64,000 bases of DNA from Globodera rostochiensis (Eukaryota; Nematoda; Chromadorea; Rhabditida; Heteroderidae), in NCBI GenBank assembly GCA_018350325.1, contig JAEVLN010000031.1, positions 620,065 to 684,064 of the forward strand. The letters run 5' to 3'. A program made the position numbers and the translations under genes. Positions within the stretch are counted from its first letter, which is position 1; each line of letters opens with the position of its first letter. The notes below the pieces were generated by a model that saw only the letters and a program-made list of their open reading frames with translations, searched no databases and had not been told where the DNA came from. Shown in pieces: positions 21,840 to 33,630 of the stretch.

Positions 21840-23396
21840 ATCAAAAGTTGGATACCTAGTGGTCCCTCCCCACCCGACACCGGGCCCATTTTCTCTTTAT
21901 AATACAAAAACAAATTTGTTTCACTCTTGAGCATTACAAAAAAAAAAAATTCCGCCCTTGCCAGTCCCGGGTAAAATTCAACTTGAAATGTCATTTTGGC
22001 TTCTTCGATGAAATGTCGCCTCGAAGAAATGTCGGATTTTACTTATTCGACGTTCGAGCCGCAGAGGAATCGAGTCATTTTTAGGGTTGAATTTATTTTC
22101 TATTGAACTTTTCTTAAGGAATTTTTAAAAAGCAACCATTGCTAACACAAATAAATTTTCGATTTTTAAGAAGTTTGTTGTCATACATGAAGCGGAAGTT
22201 CGTGACGATCGCAACGTGCCCGTGTTGTTCAGGGTAGGTCAATTTTGTGAATATTATTTCGTTCATATTTGCTGAAAACCAACATAATTCATAGCCAGCT
22301 TTCATTTGGGTTGACCTTCGATCTACTTGGTTCAAATTGGAGAAACTTATAAAGCATTCGACCTTCAGATCGGAAGCGTTGAAATCAGTTGTGATTATTT
22401 TGATGTGCCGTGAAATTGCTCATTTTTAGTTTGAGAAAAACTGATTTTTCGAAATATCAAAATGCTTTAAAGCTTTAGTCTTAAAAGTTGATTTTATGTG
22501 ATGCATTTTTGGGCAATAACTAAATTTTTTTGAATGATCTTAACAAGAAAACATCTAAATGTATTGCATTTTTCTTAAGAAATTTTTCGGAAACAAAGTT
22601 CAAAAAAGAGACCAGGAAAACTGGGAATTTTAGTACAATTTTTAAAATTTAAGTTGGCCAAAATGAACTCCGTGAAATCTTCATGAAAAACGGAGAATCA
22701 TGCAAAGGGCACGTATTTTGCGGACCTCCTAAAAGCTGTGTTTAGTGATCTGGAAGGCAGCAAATGTCAAAAAATGGTGAGAAGAAAAAATAATAGAAAA
22801 ATTAAATTTTTGGACTATTTCTTAACAAGATTTGCTTAATATAATTACATTGTGCGAACTTTGTAAAAAAACACTGGGATTAGAAACATGTTATTGCCAG
22901 CATGATTTAATCAATATCCTCTCAGGAACCTCGGCTGTCTATCTACGGCAGAAACACTTAGTTTCAACTAGACTGTTTTAATTTTAAGATTGATGTGAAT
23001 TTTAATAAATTTCAATGTAAACAATAAATTTTAAGCCATTATGTTATTTTTTTGCACTTATTTTGCTTATGAGCCCGGTTATTCGATCTTATTTTGGCAC
23101 TTTCTCACCTATTTGATGCGTATTTTGTGATTTTTTGAGCCTGAAAGCTCAGCCCTACTCATAATTTTTGATCCTTTAAAGATTCGCCAATTTGACATTT
23201 GGCCCGTGCAGCTGCTGCTGAGGTAGTAGCACGCCGGAGGGCGTTGAGACACAATCTAATGTGCGCGTTCGCAGATGCAAAAAACAAATAAGGGCTGGTT
23301 ACACCGGGCCTTTCACTTTTCAAAAAAAAATGTGCGAGCGGGATCAGCTGCAACCGTACTTTCGGACTGACCAAAAATTCATTCGACTTTTCTGAG
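21840..23396. other. Long stretch without a recognised gene
   Basis: Mostly AT-rich intergenic sequence. The region 23160-23400 is less AT-rich and has an 81-codon minus ORF, possibly a 5' exon or promoter of a divergent transcript, but nothing identifies it. Confidence 0.35.
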
Positions 23397-25054
23397 TTGG
23401 ACACAGGCGAGAAGTTTCAATCAAGTTTCGATTTAAATTTGTCAAAAAGTCCGATCTCTTTAGTGATGAGACTGAGGCTAGTTAATGCTCGCCGAACTTT
23501 TGGCAAAATATTGTTTTCGTCTTTAATTATCCATTTTTGCATCTTTTCAGCGTTCTGCAGTCCGGATTTGAGGTCGCCGGCAGTCTTGATAATAATTCTT
23601 TTATCCTTACCCTCCCATTATTTTCGGGAGGCCCAGAAGCGTGCTTGGATCGGTGACAAGTTTAAGGAAGAAGGAGAGGGCGGAAACGATATCAGCCGGT
23701 GAGTTCTTACAAAGGTGGACCAAAAGGCTTCGTTCTGTAATCTCAGTTGTTTTAAAACGATGTAGAACATTTTTAAAGTTTAACCATTTTTAAGAATTTA
23801 TTTTTTAAGTTCACTTTTGTTTTATTTGAAATATTTAAAAGTTAGCAATTTAACAATTTTTTGTTATCACAATTTGAACAAGATGTCCAAGAATTGGGCA
23901 ATTTTTAAAATAAAGCGGCAAATGATAGTCGACCCCCTCATTACGGTTATTCATTTTTTAGCACCAATGTTCCGAACAGCCGCATCAAATACCGCCATGA
24001 CACGTTGGTCGCAACTCTGCAAAACCAACACAATTTGCCATTTCTTTCAGCTTTTTGCGTTTTTACAATATTTGTTCATTGTTCTACCATTTATCGCGCA
24101 ATCACCTTTTTTTCATTTTGAATATCAAAATTTATCCCACCAAAAACATCTCTCCAACATTATTGTTGCTCAAAATTTTTGATGCATTATGCATTACAAA
24201 TCATTTCAACATTTTTATTGTCTTTTTCTTGAAAGAAATAAAATTTTATATTAAATTTGAAGGTTTTATTGATTTTTTTTGTTTCGGCCAACAAGTGGCC
24301 TGATCAACTCGGCGAATGAGCCACATAATTTTTTGTGTCTAATCGATCCGAAAAAAAGCTTGAGCCAAATCGATTTTTTCGATTCGAAGTTCAAATTTGG
24401 ATCCGGGGTTCGATTGCAAAATTTGAGCTCGGATTCTTGCTCTACGCATATTTCTTCCACCCTAGGAAATATTACATTCTGGATTTTTAAATATTTTTTT
24501 CGTCGGCACTCCATTGCTTACGGGATTACCCTGGTTCCCCGCTACCGTTCTGATTAGGGTTCCTCCCCGACCCCTCGGGGGCGGAAAAGTCGGGGGTCGG
24601 GGAGGCCGGGGTTGGCCATGGGGTCGGGGAGGAACCTTAGTTCTGATCGATAAAGCACCGGCGGAGTGGTGACGAAACTGTTCCACCACGTCTCGGGCCC
24701 GTCACAAACTGTTCTCTCGCCATTTTCATACTATTCGGTAGTTGGACTTTTTTTGGATTTATAAATTTTTTGTATTGTATTTTCTTAAAACCAGAGTAGG
24801 ACAAACCCGTTAACCGAGTACAAATCATAAACCGGGTCTCCAAACTTCTGTTTTAAAACCGGGATTGTCCTACTCTAATTAAAACAATTAATTAAGCCAA
24901 ATAATGATGATTTTTGTGGCTTTTTTAAAGGTACGGACCAAAAGGAACATTTGACGACCCGTGGACTGACGGATGGAAAATTTGGTCTGAGGAAGTCAGA
25001 ATATATTTTATTTTTTTATTGTTACATTTTTATATCGCATTTTTAACGAAATGA
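23397..25054 (+). CDS. Small membrane protein, two exons
   Basis: The first exon ends at 23698 (donor CG/GTGAGT) and the second is 24931-25054 (acceptor TTTTAAAG), joining in phase as ...NDISR-YGPKGTFDDPWTDGWKIW... to a TGA. The first exon has a hydrophobic segment (SPAVLIIILLSLPSHYF) followed by REAQKRAWIGDKFKEE; the second ends with a second hydrophobic segment. The start is uncertain: ATG 23397 or ATG 23469. Small size and the TM-then-charged layout recall accessory subunits of respiratory complexes, but I do not recognise the family. The 1232-bp intron is enlarged by two short hAT-type hairpins (24555-24639, 24792-24877). Confidence 0.55.
24555..24639. mobile_element. 85-bp hAT-type hairpin
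   Basis: TAGGGTTCCTCCCCGACC and GGTCGGGGAGGAACCTTA ends, with a perfect 8-bp duplication GTTCTGAT (24547-24554, 24640-24647). Lies in an intron. Confidence 0.93.
24792..24877. mobile_element. 86-bp hAT-type hairpin
   Basis: CAGAGTAGGACAA and TTGTCCTACTCTA ends; flanks CTTAAAAC and ATTAAAAC differ at one of eight bases. Related by termini to the 54-bp element at 28644. Confidence 0.88.
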
Positions 25055-25327
25055 GGCTTCCGGTTCCATTCGACATTTTTGTTTTAATCTCGGATTTTTG
25101 CTTTATCAAAATTTCGACATTTGTCAACAGAGAACACGGGTATTGAGAGTTTCATTGTGTAACAGACAAAGAAAGAACCTCTTTTAAATGGAAAATGCCG
25201 CTTTTTGGAAATTTGCCATTTCCATTTATGCCATTTCATATTTTCAACCAAGCATTCTTAAATTTAAAAAATAAAAATAAATAGCGTGCAGGTGTTTATG
25301 TTTTGAATATTTAGTTTTAATTTGTAT

Positions 25328-25440
25328 TAGGGTTAAGCCCCGACCCCAAAAAATTTGGTCGTCCCCGACCCCGACATTGCCAACCCCGGCCAACCCCGAC
25401 CCCGACTTTCCCGCCCCCGAGGGGTCGGGGCTCAACCCTA
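25328..25440. mobile_element. 113-bp hAT-type hairpin
   Basis: TAGGGTTAAGCCCCGACCCC and GGGGTCGGGGCTCAACCCTA ends; flanks ATTTGTAT and ATTTGAAT differ at one base. Interior CCCCGACC repeats. Confidence 0.9.
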
Positions 25441-25544
25441 ATTTGAATCACACAACCCATATGTCAAAGTCAAATTAGACTCAAGTAGCAATTTAGCAAC
25501 ATAAAGGTAAAAACATAATATTTTCAGTGGAAATAAATATTATT

Positions 25545-26990
25545 TAGTAGAGCTGTTTGAGAGTCTCGGTCTCGAGTTTCGAACCAAGATCTCGGTTTTT
25601 TGAGTCTCGGTCTCGACTCTCGGGTTTTGTCTCGGAAAACGAGATTTTTTGGACCTCTAAAGATGGGATTTTGGTGAGAATTCATTACAGATCGAAAAAC
25701 AGAAAGCATCATTCATAAAACAGTTTCTTTAAAATCTTCTTTAATCTGATCATTTTATTTAATCGTTGATCAAGCGCTGCTGAGAAAACATTTATTTCTG
25801 TTATTGTTAAAAGATTTCAACCAAATTTGCATTTATTTTTATGCTCGCCTTTTGAAAAGAACCACGAAATTTGGGATAATAATTGCAAAATATTTGAGTT
25901 GGTAACGAATATTTGGGGTCATACCAAAAATTTTCGGTCCGACCGAACCGAGAACCGAACCTAAAATTCCCGTTTTATCTGATTAGGGAATCTGAAAACA
26001 CTTTAAAAAATTAGCGTATTTTTAAATTTTTGGTTGAAAATCTTTTACAATTGAGTCAAAAATTCAAAAAAATCTAAAGATCGACTTTTTTGGGCAAATT
26101 TTATATTGAATTTGGAAAAATTTATGTGCATATTTTGCAATTTTTCGTGCATATTTTATGCGTATATTTCAAGATTTTATGTGCATATAAAAGCCAGCCC
26201 TAGTGATGACTTCTTTGCTTTATTGAAAAACTTTGAGGGGCTATAACTTGCTTCATAGTTCGTTCCGCGCTAAACAATGTTCAGATTCATACTCTTCAGA
26301 CTGAGAGGAGTTAATTGGTATATGATTTGGGTGTTTTGGAGTCTGGGTGACCGACCACGCGCACATTTCCAAACGGACATCAAAATTGCGCCAATATTTG
26401 ACTATATTTATTTAAAATTATTTTAAAAAAACAAATTAATTATCAAATTTAATTTCCTTTTAGCATGCAAAGGCATAGCTTGATTGGCCCAACAATACAA
26501 CTGGTGCTCAATATGTAATGAAGACGAAGCTGAGAACACGAATTGTGGTCCCGTTGCTGTTTGAAGAGCTGAACATGAGATACTAATATTGTTTTGAATA
26601 TGAAGGTCCAAGTTAAATGCTAATAAACGAGGACGTTGCCAACCCGGTTAGTTTGGCCTCGTTCACAACAGTGATTTTGATTAACTCCATTACTATATTT
26701 ATCTGCTAGAGAGATTTAATGACATCCTTTCGATCAATTCCGGACCCGAATTCGAACAATTTTCAAAATTTTGCAAAAATCATGTTGGCCTAAAAATCAT
26801 TTAAAAAGCACGACTTCGATCATTACTTGCCTTTTCGTTGTAATTTTGTGCTTCTTGAATGATTTAGAGGCCAAGATTGATTTTTGGAAAATTTTGAATT
26901 TTTGAAAAATTGTTCGAAGTCGGGGTACGGGGTTCGAAATTGGTCGAAATAAATGTCAGATTCGGATTCTACGCCCCCGAAAACCCCTAG
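25545..26990. other. Repeat fragments without gene
   Basis: A partial TAGAGCTGTTTGAGAGTCTC element (25549-25660), a TATGTGCATAT-rich remnant (26100-26205) and half of an ATAACTTGCTTC foldback (26230-26340). No exon recognised. Confidence 0.4.
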
Positions 26991-27085
26991 AAAATTTGCG
27001 AAACCCCAAAAATCCGAAACGATTTAAAATCCGAAAACCCAAAAATCCCGAAATTTCCATCCGAAACCCGAAATCTGTAATAATA

Positions 27086-27250
27086 TTCAGAAAATTGAGA
27101 ACTCGAATTTGGGGAGAATTTAAATGGGCAATGTTTGAAAAAACTCCAAATCTTTTATTGCCCTATGTTCCGGTTGTATCCGCAACAGAACACTGTTCAT
27201 TTTTTATTTTTATAAAATTTTGAACAATTTTAAGCTTTTATTAGAATGAT
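27086..27250 (+). pseudogene. Fragment of the HTH locus
   Basis: 27086-27150 repeats 18285-18350 (RKLRTRIWGEFKWAMFEK) and 27168-27250 repeats 18925-19010, with the intervening 0.6 kb missing. The order and strand are kept, so this is a deleted partial copy, not a gene. Confidence 0.8.
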
Positions 27251-27734
27251 TCGGATTACCATTTTTTACTTTTCAACATTTGAAACTAAATTCAAAATGA
27301 GAATCAACTGCCGGTACTAGCTGCCCCCAACGCTTAGAAGAATGTTGAAAGGCAACAATTTGCCGTGAATGGAGTTTAATATGTCCAGAGTGATCAGACT
27401 CTGTGAGAAGAGGATTCTGATCAGTTGAATTGAGTTTAATTTGTACATAGTGATCAGACTTTGTGAGAGGAGGGTTCTTATCAGTTGAATTGAATTTAAA
27501 TTGTCCAGAGTGCCAGAGAAAAATGCTCCTTAGCAATTTAACCAGCCGTTATGGTGAAATAAACCGTGATAAAGCTTCTGATGACCCATTCTTTATATTG
27601 CACATTTCTACCCCGAAAACCCTATTTTGGGATTTTCGCGTCTAAAATAGGCTTAAGCTTATCCAGGCTTTTTCAAGATGTCTTTTTTTCAGCAACGTTC
27701 TAAATCTATTTTAAGCTTTTGGGTGGGGGGGGGG

Positions 27735-27885
27735 TCGGCGGTGCCAATAGGCGCCGCCGGAGAAAATTTTGAAATTTTGACTTAATTTGCTAAGAGATTT
27801 TCAACAAATTTAAAAAATCGGCACTTTTTTTGAAGTTTTTAGGAAAGGTAAGCGGCGGCGCCGATAGGCGCCGCCGGAAGAATTT
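27735..27885. repeat. Two CGGCGGTGCC hairpin units
   Basis: GTCGGCGGTGCCAATAGGCG and CGGCGGCGCCGATAGGCGCC, each a near-palindrome of about 25 bp followed by AAATTTTGA-type sequence. The core recurs at least 13 times in the window. Confidence 0.85.
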
Positions 27886-28089
27886 TTTTAAAAAACTTAA
27901 CAAGATTTGTTAAGAAAATCGCTCCAAAAATGAGCAAAACAAAATCCCCCAAATGTTTTTTGATTTCGTTCAACAAAAAATGAATGAAAAGCTTGTGAAT
28001 TGTCATCTAAAATGTTTGTTTCTAAATTGGAAAAAGGTAAAAAGAATTTTTTAAATTGTTTAACCACCGTAACTGTACAGGAAAATAAG

Positions 28090-28190
28090 AAATAATCACG
28101 GACTCAGTCGGGGATTTGAACCCCCACCCACACTTATCTCCCCACACCAACCACTCACCATTACACCATAACCGAACCGCATTTCAATTC
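28090..28190 (-). repeat. tRNA-derived SINE-like unit
   Basis: On the minus strand box A (TATGGTGTAATGGTGAGTGG) and box B (GGGGGTTCAAATCCCCGAC), then ACGGTGGTTAAAC. The 3' part matches 39735-39845 and 49175-49260 on the plus strand. It lacks a paired acceptor stem, so I do not call a tRNA. Confidence 0.7.
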
Positions 28191-28643
28191 TCCAAAAATC
28201 CCATTCTTAGGGATGTATATTTTTTCCGTTTTTTTCCGTTAAAAGGGGCATTTTAACGGAAAACGGAAAAAAGGCCCAAAAACAACGGAAAAACGGAAAA
28301 CGCAATTCCGCCCATCCCTGGTGCGCATCCTTTCAGTTATTTTATCCGGTTTTTGTTACCTAAAGAAGAGCACGGACTTGGGGACCGATCGATATTTCGA
28401 TCGAGAATCTCGATATTCTCACGAGATTTCAGTATTATTTTTTTTTAATTGTGAATTTCAAAAAGTGAATTTGAGACGCAACTGCCCCTGAGAGGCAACT
28501 GGCGAGACGCGATTGACCCGCTTACAAATTAGTCTGAGTGAGCCCAATGAGCTGAATTGAAGAGTGAATTTTGTTGAGGAAATTTAAACAGAAGATCGAT
28601 TAAACGACACAATAATTGTTGGGTTCCTTTTTGCCGTATGAAT

Positions 28644-28697
28644 TAGAGTAGGTCGGGTCCCGATTTTTCCCAAAAATCCCGGTCCCGACCTACTCTC
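28644..28697. mobile_element. 54-bp hAT-type hairpin
   Basis: TAGAGTAGGTCGGG and CCCGACCTACTCTC form an almost complete hairpin; the 8-bp duplication GTATGAAT is perfect (28636-28643, 28698-28705). One of the shortest elements in the window. Confidence 0.93.
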
Positions 28698-29456
28698 GTA
28701 TGAATGTTTAATTTCCCAAAGCTCAAATCGATCTTTTGCTTTGTTTTTCCCCCGATTTTCCGGCCGACGACCGAATCTGTGCCCGGATTTTGCGAATTAA
28801 GACCCAGCCCATCGAACAATCAATCAAATTTATGGTTTATCATCAGTGAAAGTGAAAGGGGGGGGGGAAGAAAAGGTTGACCCTTTTTTTTGTAAAATAA
28901 TCGAAGAGGGAATTACGATGACATGAAAACTAACTACAAACAATGAAGCTCCAAGATCAGGATATCGGGAAAAAATTGGGATTTTAAGGTGGTGTTTTTT
29001 TTCCGATTTTTTTTTTAAATACATTTTTTCTGGTTGCACGAGATCATGATAAAAAAAACCCATTGGAGGACCTTTTGTTTTGCATTATTGAAAAAAATTC
29101 AAATCTCTACTTAAAGTCAGTCAATCTATAAAAACTTCAAAAAATTGAGAAGAATTAGGAGAATTCAACGCCAAGAGTATTTCACAAGAAAAATCCAAAA
29201 GTTATCGTCATTTTTTTGCAAAAAAAATTCAAAAAATTGGTCAAACTTTAGCCTTTATGCGCCAAAGCAAATCCCTTGTTTGACTGTCTAGCACCGCTTG
29301 CAGTTTCCTTAGACCCTTTTCTCTTGGAACTCAAGCAAAGCCTAGCTGAGCTGTTTCGATTTTTGTAAAATTTTGATCTACGAAAAAAAAACTATTTTGT
29401 TTTAATAACAAAAACGAAAAAGATAACAAATGAAAATAAAATGATACAAATTGCTA

Positions 29457-32004
29457 TCACTCGACTCCGAGCGGTTCTTCGGCAGTCACTTCAACGCTCA
29501 AAATCACTGTGTCGTCCTTGGCGTCATACCAGCCGTTCTTCGGGTCCATCAATTCCTAAATTTTTTGATTTTTGTTAAGGCCAGGCAAACATTTTGATTA
29601 AATCACCTCAAATTCCATGAAATTTTTAATTCCCCATTTGTTCTGCTTCAAGTTAAAAATGTGGCGGCTGATCTCCTGACTATGAATGTGGTCCTTTTTT
29701 CCCTCCTTTTGCGAAACAATTCGAAATGTTGCCGTACCGGCACAGCTCCAATTGGAATCTTAATAATTAAATGGCATGAAAATTAATATTATTTATTGTT
29801 AGTTACAGATAATGCCCACCAGTGGCTTCATCGTTACACCGAAGGTAAAAGCCAAATTGGCTTGAGTAGGTTCGCGAATTTGCCAATATTTTCCAAGAAA
29901 GCCCCTTAATGTACACGGCCTCGCTGAGTCGGTGATCGATCACGTCCGTTCGCGCAAATTCAGACACTCTTTCCATTTTGAACACAATTGTCCCTTTAGG
30001 CTTATACGGATCTGACGACGTCCGTCGCTTAGTTGGGAATTGCAGCGGGTACGGTTCGGGCTGATCAGCGTCCGGATTCGAATAGTACTGAAACACACTC
30101 ATCATCTGGTCACTCGTCAACAATCCCGACCGAACTGTCAAAAAAAAAGCAGCGTTTAACCGGATTTCTGGAGTCGAAATTAGATAAATTCTAAATTACC
30201 GTATACCCAAAATAGCGATCCTCCCCCCCCCACCCCCTAAATTAGAGTCGTCCCACTTTTTTTTGAGGGGGGGGGGGAGCCCCGGGCTCTATTTTAGGCA
30301 ATACGGTATTCAATCCAAAAACTGTAGAGCCCCCGGGCTCTATTTTAGGCAATACTTAGGCAATACGGTATCCAATCCAAAAACTGTTCCAACCAATATT
30401 TGCCGAAAAATTCTTTTGTGGGATGAGCGGAAAACAAATTTTGAAGAGTGCCGGGCCGAGCATTGCGCGTCTGTTCTCAGCCGAACGCTCTTTCCCATTT
30501 TGACAGCATTTTTCGTCCGCCCAGCGAAGTGCCTTATAATTTATTTTTAATTAAAAGAATTTGAATTTATTAAAAAAAATATTTTTACGGCATTCCAAAT
30601 TGGAAGTTCTTCGTAGATCATCAGCTGGTCACGGCCCAAAATCTCACACAATAATTTCTGATCAATTTGTAAAAATTCTTTTGAGCGGAGCAAATTTGCT
30701 GCATTCTTATCGATGTAATCCAAACAATTGCGAGCAAATTCCTTAAATATTATTTTTAAAAAATCGCTTTTTTGAAGCCAAAATTAGTTTATGGAAAAGT
30801 AAAAATTTGCAAATATTTATTAAAAATTTCAAAATTGCCCCAGCTTTACTTGACAAGGTGGTAAAGCTTTTCCAAGCGCGCGCGCCTCCTCAATCGATTG
30901 GAAAACATTGATCAGCTTCCCTTTGGGAAAGTTAACACACGCTTTGATCAGTCCGGGCACGTTATATTTAACGGCTGAAATTAAAAGTATTTTTCAAAAT
31001 TCACTAATTTCCATATTTTGGGGAATAATTATTTATTTTCTTTCAAAACCCATGCAAATTCTCTTGAGGAATAATTCAGCCATTATATTGAAGTGTTTTC
31101 TTGTAACCGACGAAATAACAGAAAAATTTGGCAAAATCCAAGGACGTTCAAAAATTTTGCACAACCCCAATTTTTGGGGTCAAATTTTGTGTTTACCCTA
31201 GACCGGAACCCATGCCAAATATGATCTTCATTTTCCAAGGACATTCTTGGAAATAAGGACATTTTCAGTTTTCTAAGATCGAGGGTCCATTTCCAAGAAC
31301 TGTCCTTGGCATTCAAGGACGAATACCACCCCTGTTTTAGGGATTAATTCAGTCATTTTTTTGAACTGTTTTTTTGTAACTATTGTGCCGTGGCACAACA
31401 AATCAATAAATGTGCCGTGGCACAAACAAATCAATAAAATTTCACCCGCATAAATCACATCAAACACATTGTCCCCACTGATTCCGCTCAAATCATCCGC
31501 ATAAATGAAGCTGAGCATTGCCTTGAACGCCCCCACCTCCACGTCCGGCACCTCCACGGGCTTAATCTCTTCCAAAAGAGCTCAAATAATTTTATTTAAT
31601 TTTTAAACAATATTTTCGCACTCTTTCCGCTGGCGGCGGCCTTTGCATTTTTGGCATCAAAAATGAACATTTTCTCGAACACATCGGATGCCGCCAACAG
31701 AATCAATTTGTGCGCTGAGAGAGTCTTAAACATTTCAAAAAATGAGAATTATGAAAAGTTCAACAAAAAAGTGAGAATTATGAAAAGTTCAGCAAAAAAG
31801 TGAGAATTGTGAAAAGTTCAGCAAAAAAGTGAGAATTATGAAAAGTTCATAAAAAAAGTGAGAATTATGAAAAGTTCAATTTATCCTCTCAAAACTCGCC
31901 TCCTTTTTGTCTCCTTCCCCCACCGAAAATTGAACGTCCGCCGTATCTTTGCCCGCGATCAACAAATGCTTCATCCGATCAACCAAATAATCCGGTTTTG
32001 CCAT
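29457..32004 (-). CDS. BTB-BACK-MATH protein, intact copy (437 aa)
   Basis: Nine exons, all joining in frame: 32004-31900, 31724-31622, 31568-31446, 30974-30850, 30741-30589, 30532-30394, 30134-29820, 29758-29607 and 29555-29457. Residues about 12-120 are a BTB/POZ domain ([40 protein letters not shown]); about 130-250 a BACK domain (FLQIDQKLLCEILGRD, RWADEKC, RRAMLGPALFKICF); the rest a C-terminal MATH-like domain (KGLSWKIL, SNWSCAGTATFRIVS, ending ELMDPKNGWYD). In the family BTB binds cullin-3 and MATH recruits substrate, giving ubiquitin ligase adaptors. Intron 1 uses a GC donor (GGAG/GCGAGT). First of three tandem copies on this strand and the only complete, unbroken one. Confidence 0.9.
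31730..31893. repeat. 29-bp intronic tandem repeat (short array)
   Basis: About five copies of the AAAAGTGAGAATTATGAAAA unit within the first, GC-AG intron of the intact BTB gene. The same array has about 13 copies in the copy at 40-43 kb and is absent from the 36-38 kb copy. Confidence 0.9.
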
Positions 32005-32094
32005 GTTAAATTAAACAATTGAATTGTAAATACTTAAAATTAATTTTTAAAAAATTATTCAACAAAAAATCTTGTAAAAAAATGAGCTTGGAAA

Positions 32095-32360
32095 GTGTGA
32101 AAATTCAAGGAAATTTTTGTTTTAATTTTAACAGGAGCTCTGTGTACCATTTTTACAAACTTTATTATAATGTCCTTGTCAATTCGAAATGGTTTAAACC
32201 GGACCACTAAAATGTATTTAAATGGTCGCAACATAAATTCTAAATAAGACAAATAAACGGAAAAAAAAATTTTGTTGGGCAAAGTCAGAAGAGAGAGTCA
32301 AATGCGAATGCCCAACCTGAATGAATAGTGCATATTTAAATAGATAATCTTCCCCCCCCC
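32095..32360. repeat. BTB 5' flank, duplicated
   Basis: Upstream sequence with GGACCACTAAAATGTAT and GGGCAAAGTCA blocks recurs at 43110-43560 and 54136-54350. In the 32 and 43 kb copies it lies just upstream of a BTB start codon, so it probably includes the promoter; no specific motif is assigned. Confidence 0.75.
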
Positions 32361-32394
32361 CCTCTTCAGGGAATGTGCCTCCGGGCAATCCGTC

Positions 32395-33195
32395 AATGAA
32401 GGAGACAATCCGTCAGAGGGCAATCCGTCAGTGAAGGACAATCCGTAAGTTAAGGACAATGCGTCAGTGAAGAAGACAATCCGTCAGAGGGCAATCCGTC
32501 AGTGAAGGACAATCCGTCAGTTAAGGACAATGCGTCAGTGAAGGAGACAATCCGTCAGAGGGCAATCCGTCAGTGAAGGACAATCCGTCAGTTAAGGACA
32601 ATGCGTCAGTGAAGGAGACAATCCGTCAGAGGGCAACCCGTCCGTCAATGAAGGACAATCCGTCAGTTAAGGACAATGCGTCAGTGAAGGAGACAATCCG
32701 TCAGAGGGCAACCCGTCCGTCAATGAAGGACAATCCGTCAGTTAAGGACAATGCGTCAGTGAAGGACAATCCGTCAGTTAAGGACAATCCGTCAGTTAAG
32801 GACAATCCGTCAGTTAAGGACAATCCTCAGTGAAGGACAATCCGTCAGTGAAGGACAATCCGTCAGTTAAGGACAATGCGTCTGTGAAGGACAATCCGTC
32901 AGTTAAGGACAATCCGTCAGTGAAGGACAATCCGTCAATTAAGGACAATCCGTCAGTTAAGGACAATCCGTCAGTGAAGGACAATCCGTCAGTGAAGGAC
33001 AATCCGTTAGTTAAAGACAATCCGTCAGTGAAGGACAATCCGTCAGTGAAGGACAATCCGTCAGTGAAGGACAATCCGTCAGTGAAGGACAATCCGTCAG
33101 TTAAGGACAATCCGTCAGTGAAGGACAATCCGTCAGTGAAGGACAATCCGTCAGTGAAGGACAATCCGTCAGTGAAGGACAATCCGTCAGAAAAT
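32395..33195. repeat. 18-bp minisatellite (TCAGTGAAGGACAATCCG)
   Basis: About 40 units, including higher-order units with GAGACAATCCGTCAGAGG near 32400-32720. It reads SVKDNP on plus and SFTDGL on minus; both ORFs are artefacts of an 18-bp unit. The paralogous flank at 54360-54450 has only three or four units. Confidence 0.95.
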
Positions 33196-33444
33196 TGTCA
33201 CTTTTTAAAAAATATATAAATTTTTATTTGGAAAAAATCTTCTGAATATTTTAAAATTTTTTTAGAAATTGTTTCTTTTTTATCATCGAAGTTCATGGTT
33301 TTAATTAGGGTAGGACGGGACCGGTACCGGGACCGAGACGGGATTTCCCGGTTTTTTCAGGTCCCGGTCGGCAGTCCCGACCGGAACCGGGACTAAATGT
33401 ACACCCCTAATGGTGGCTTCATCGAGCGACAATTTCAATCATTT

Positions 33445-33592
33445 TTACACGTGGGCCACCAAGTGATTCGGTGTCTTAGTGGTTTTTCTTCCGACAAGTC
33501 TAATGTTTTGTGTCGGTTTCAAATCCTCTTGAGTGCAACACTGATTTATTATTTTTCTATACTCACATAGGTAATCTTCCACCAATAATAAA
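33445..33592 (+). repeat. tRNA-derived SINE-like unit
   Basis: TCGGTGTCTTAGTGGTTTTT and GTCGGTTTCAAATCC resemble boxes A and B. The 3' part (TGCAACACTGATTTATTA to GGTAATCTTCCACCAATAAT) has an inverted copy at 45378-45440, at the inner edge of the inverted duplication. Confidence 0.65.
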
Positions 33593-33630
33593 AATGATTT
33601 AATAGTTTTTAAATATTATGCGAGCAAAAC

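Noticed and set aside
32573..33219. Long ORFs reading SVKDNP or SFTDGL repeats
   Set aside because: An 18-bp repeat is divisible by three, so both strands stay open by default. No start context, splice sites or non-repeat coding sequence.
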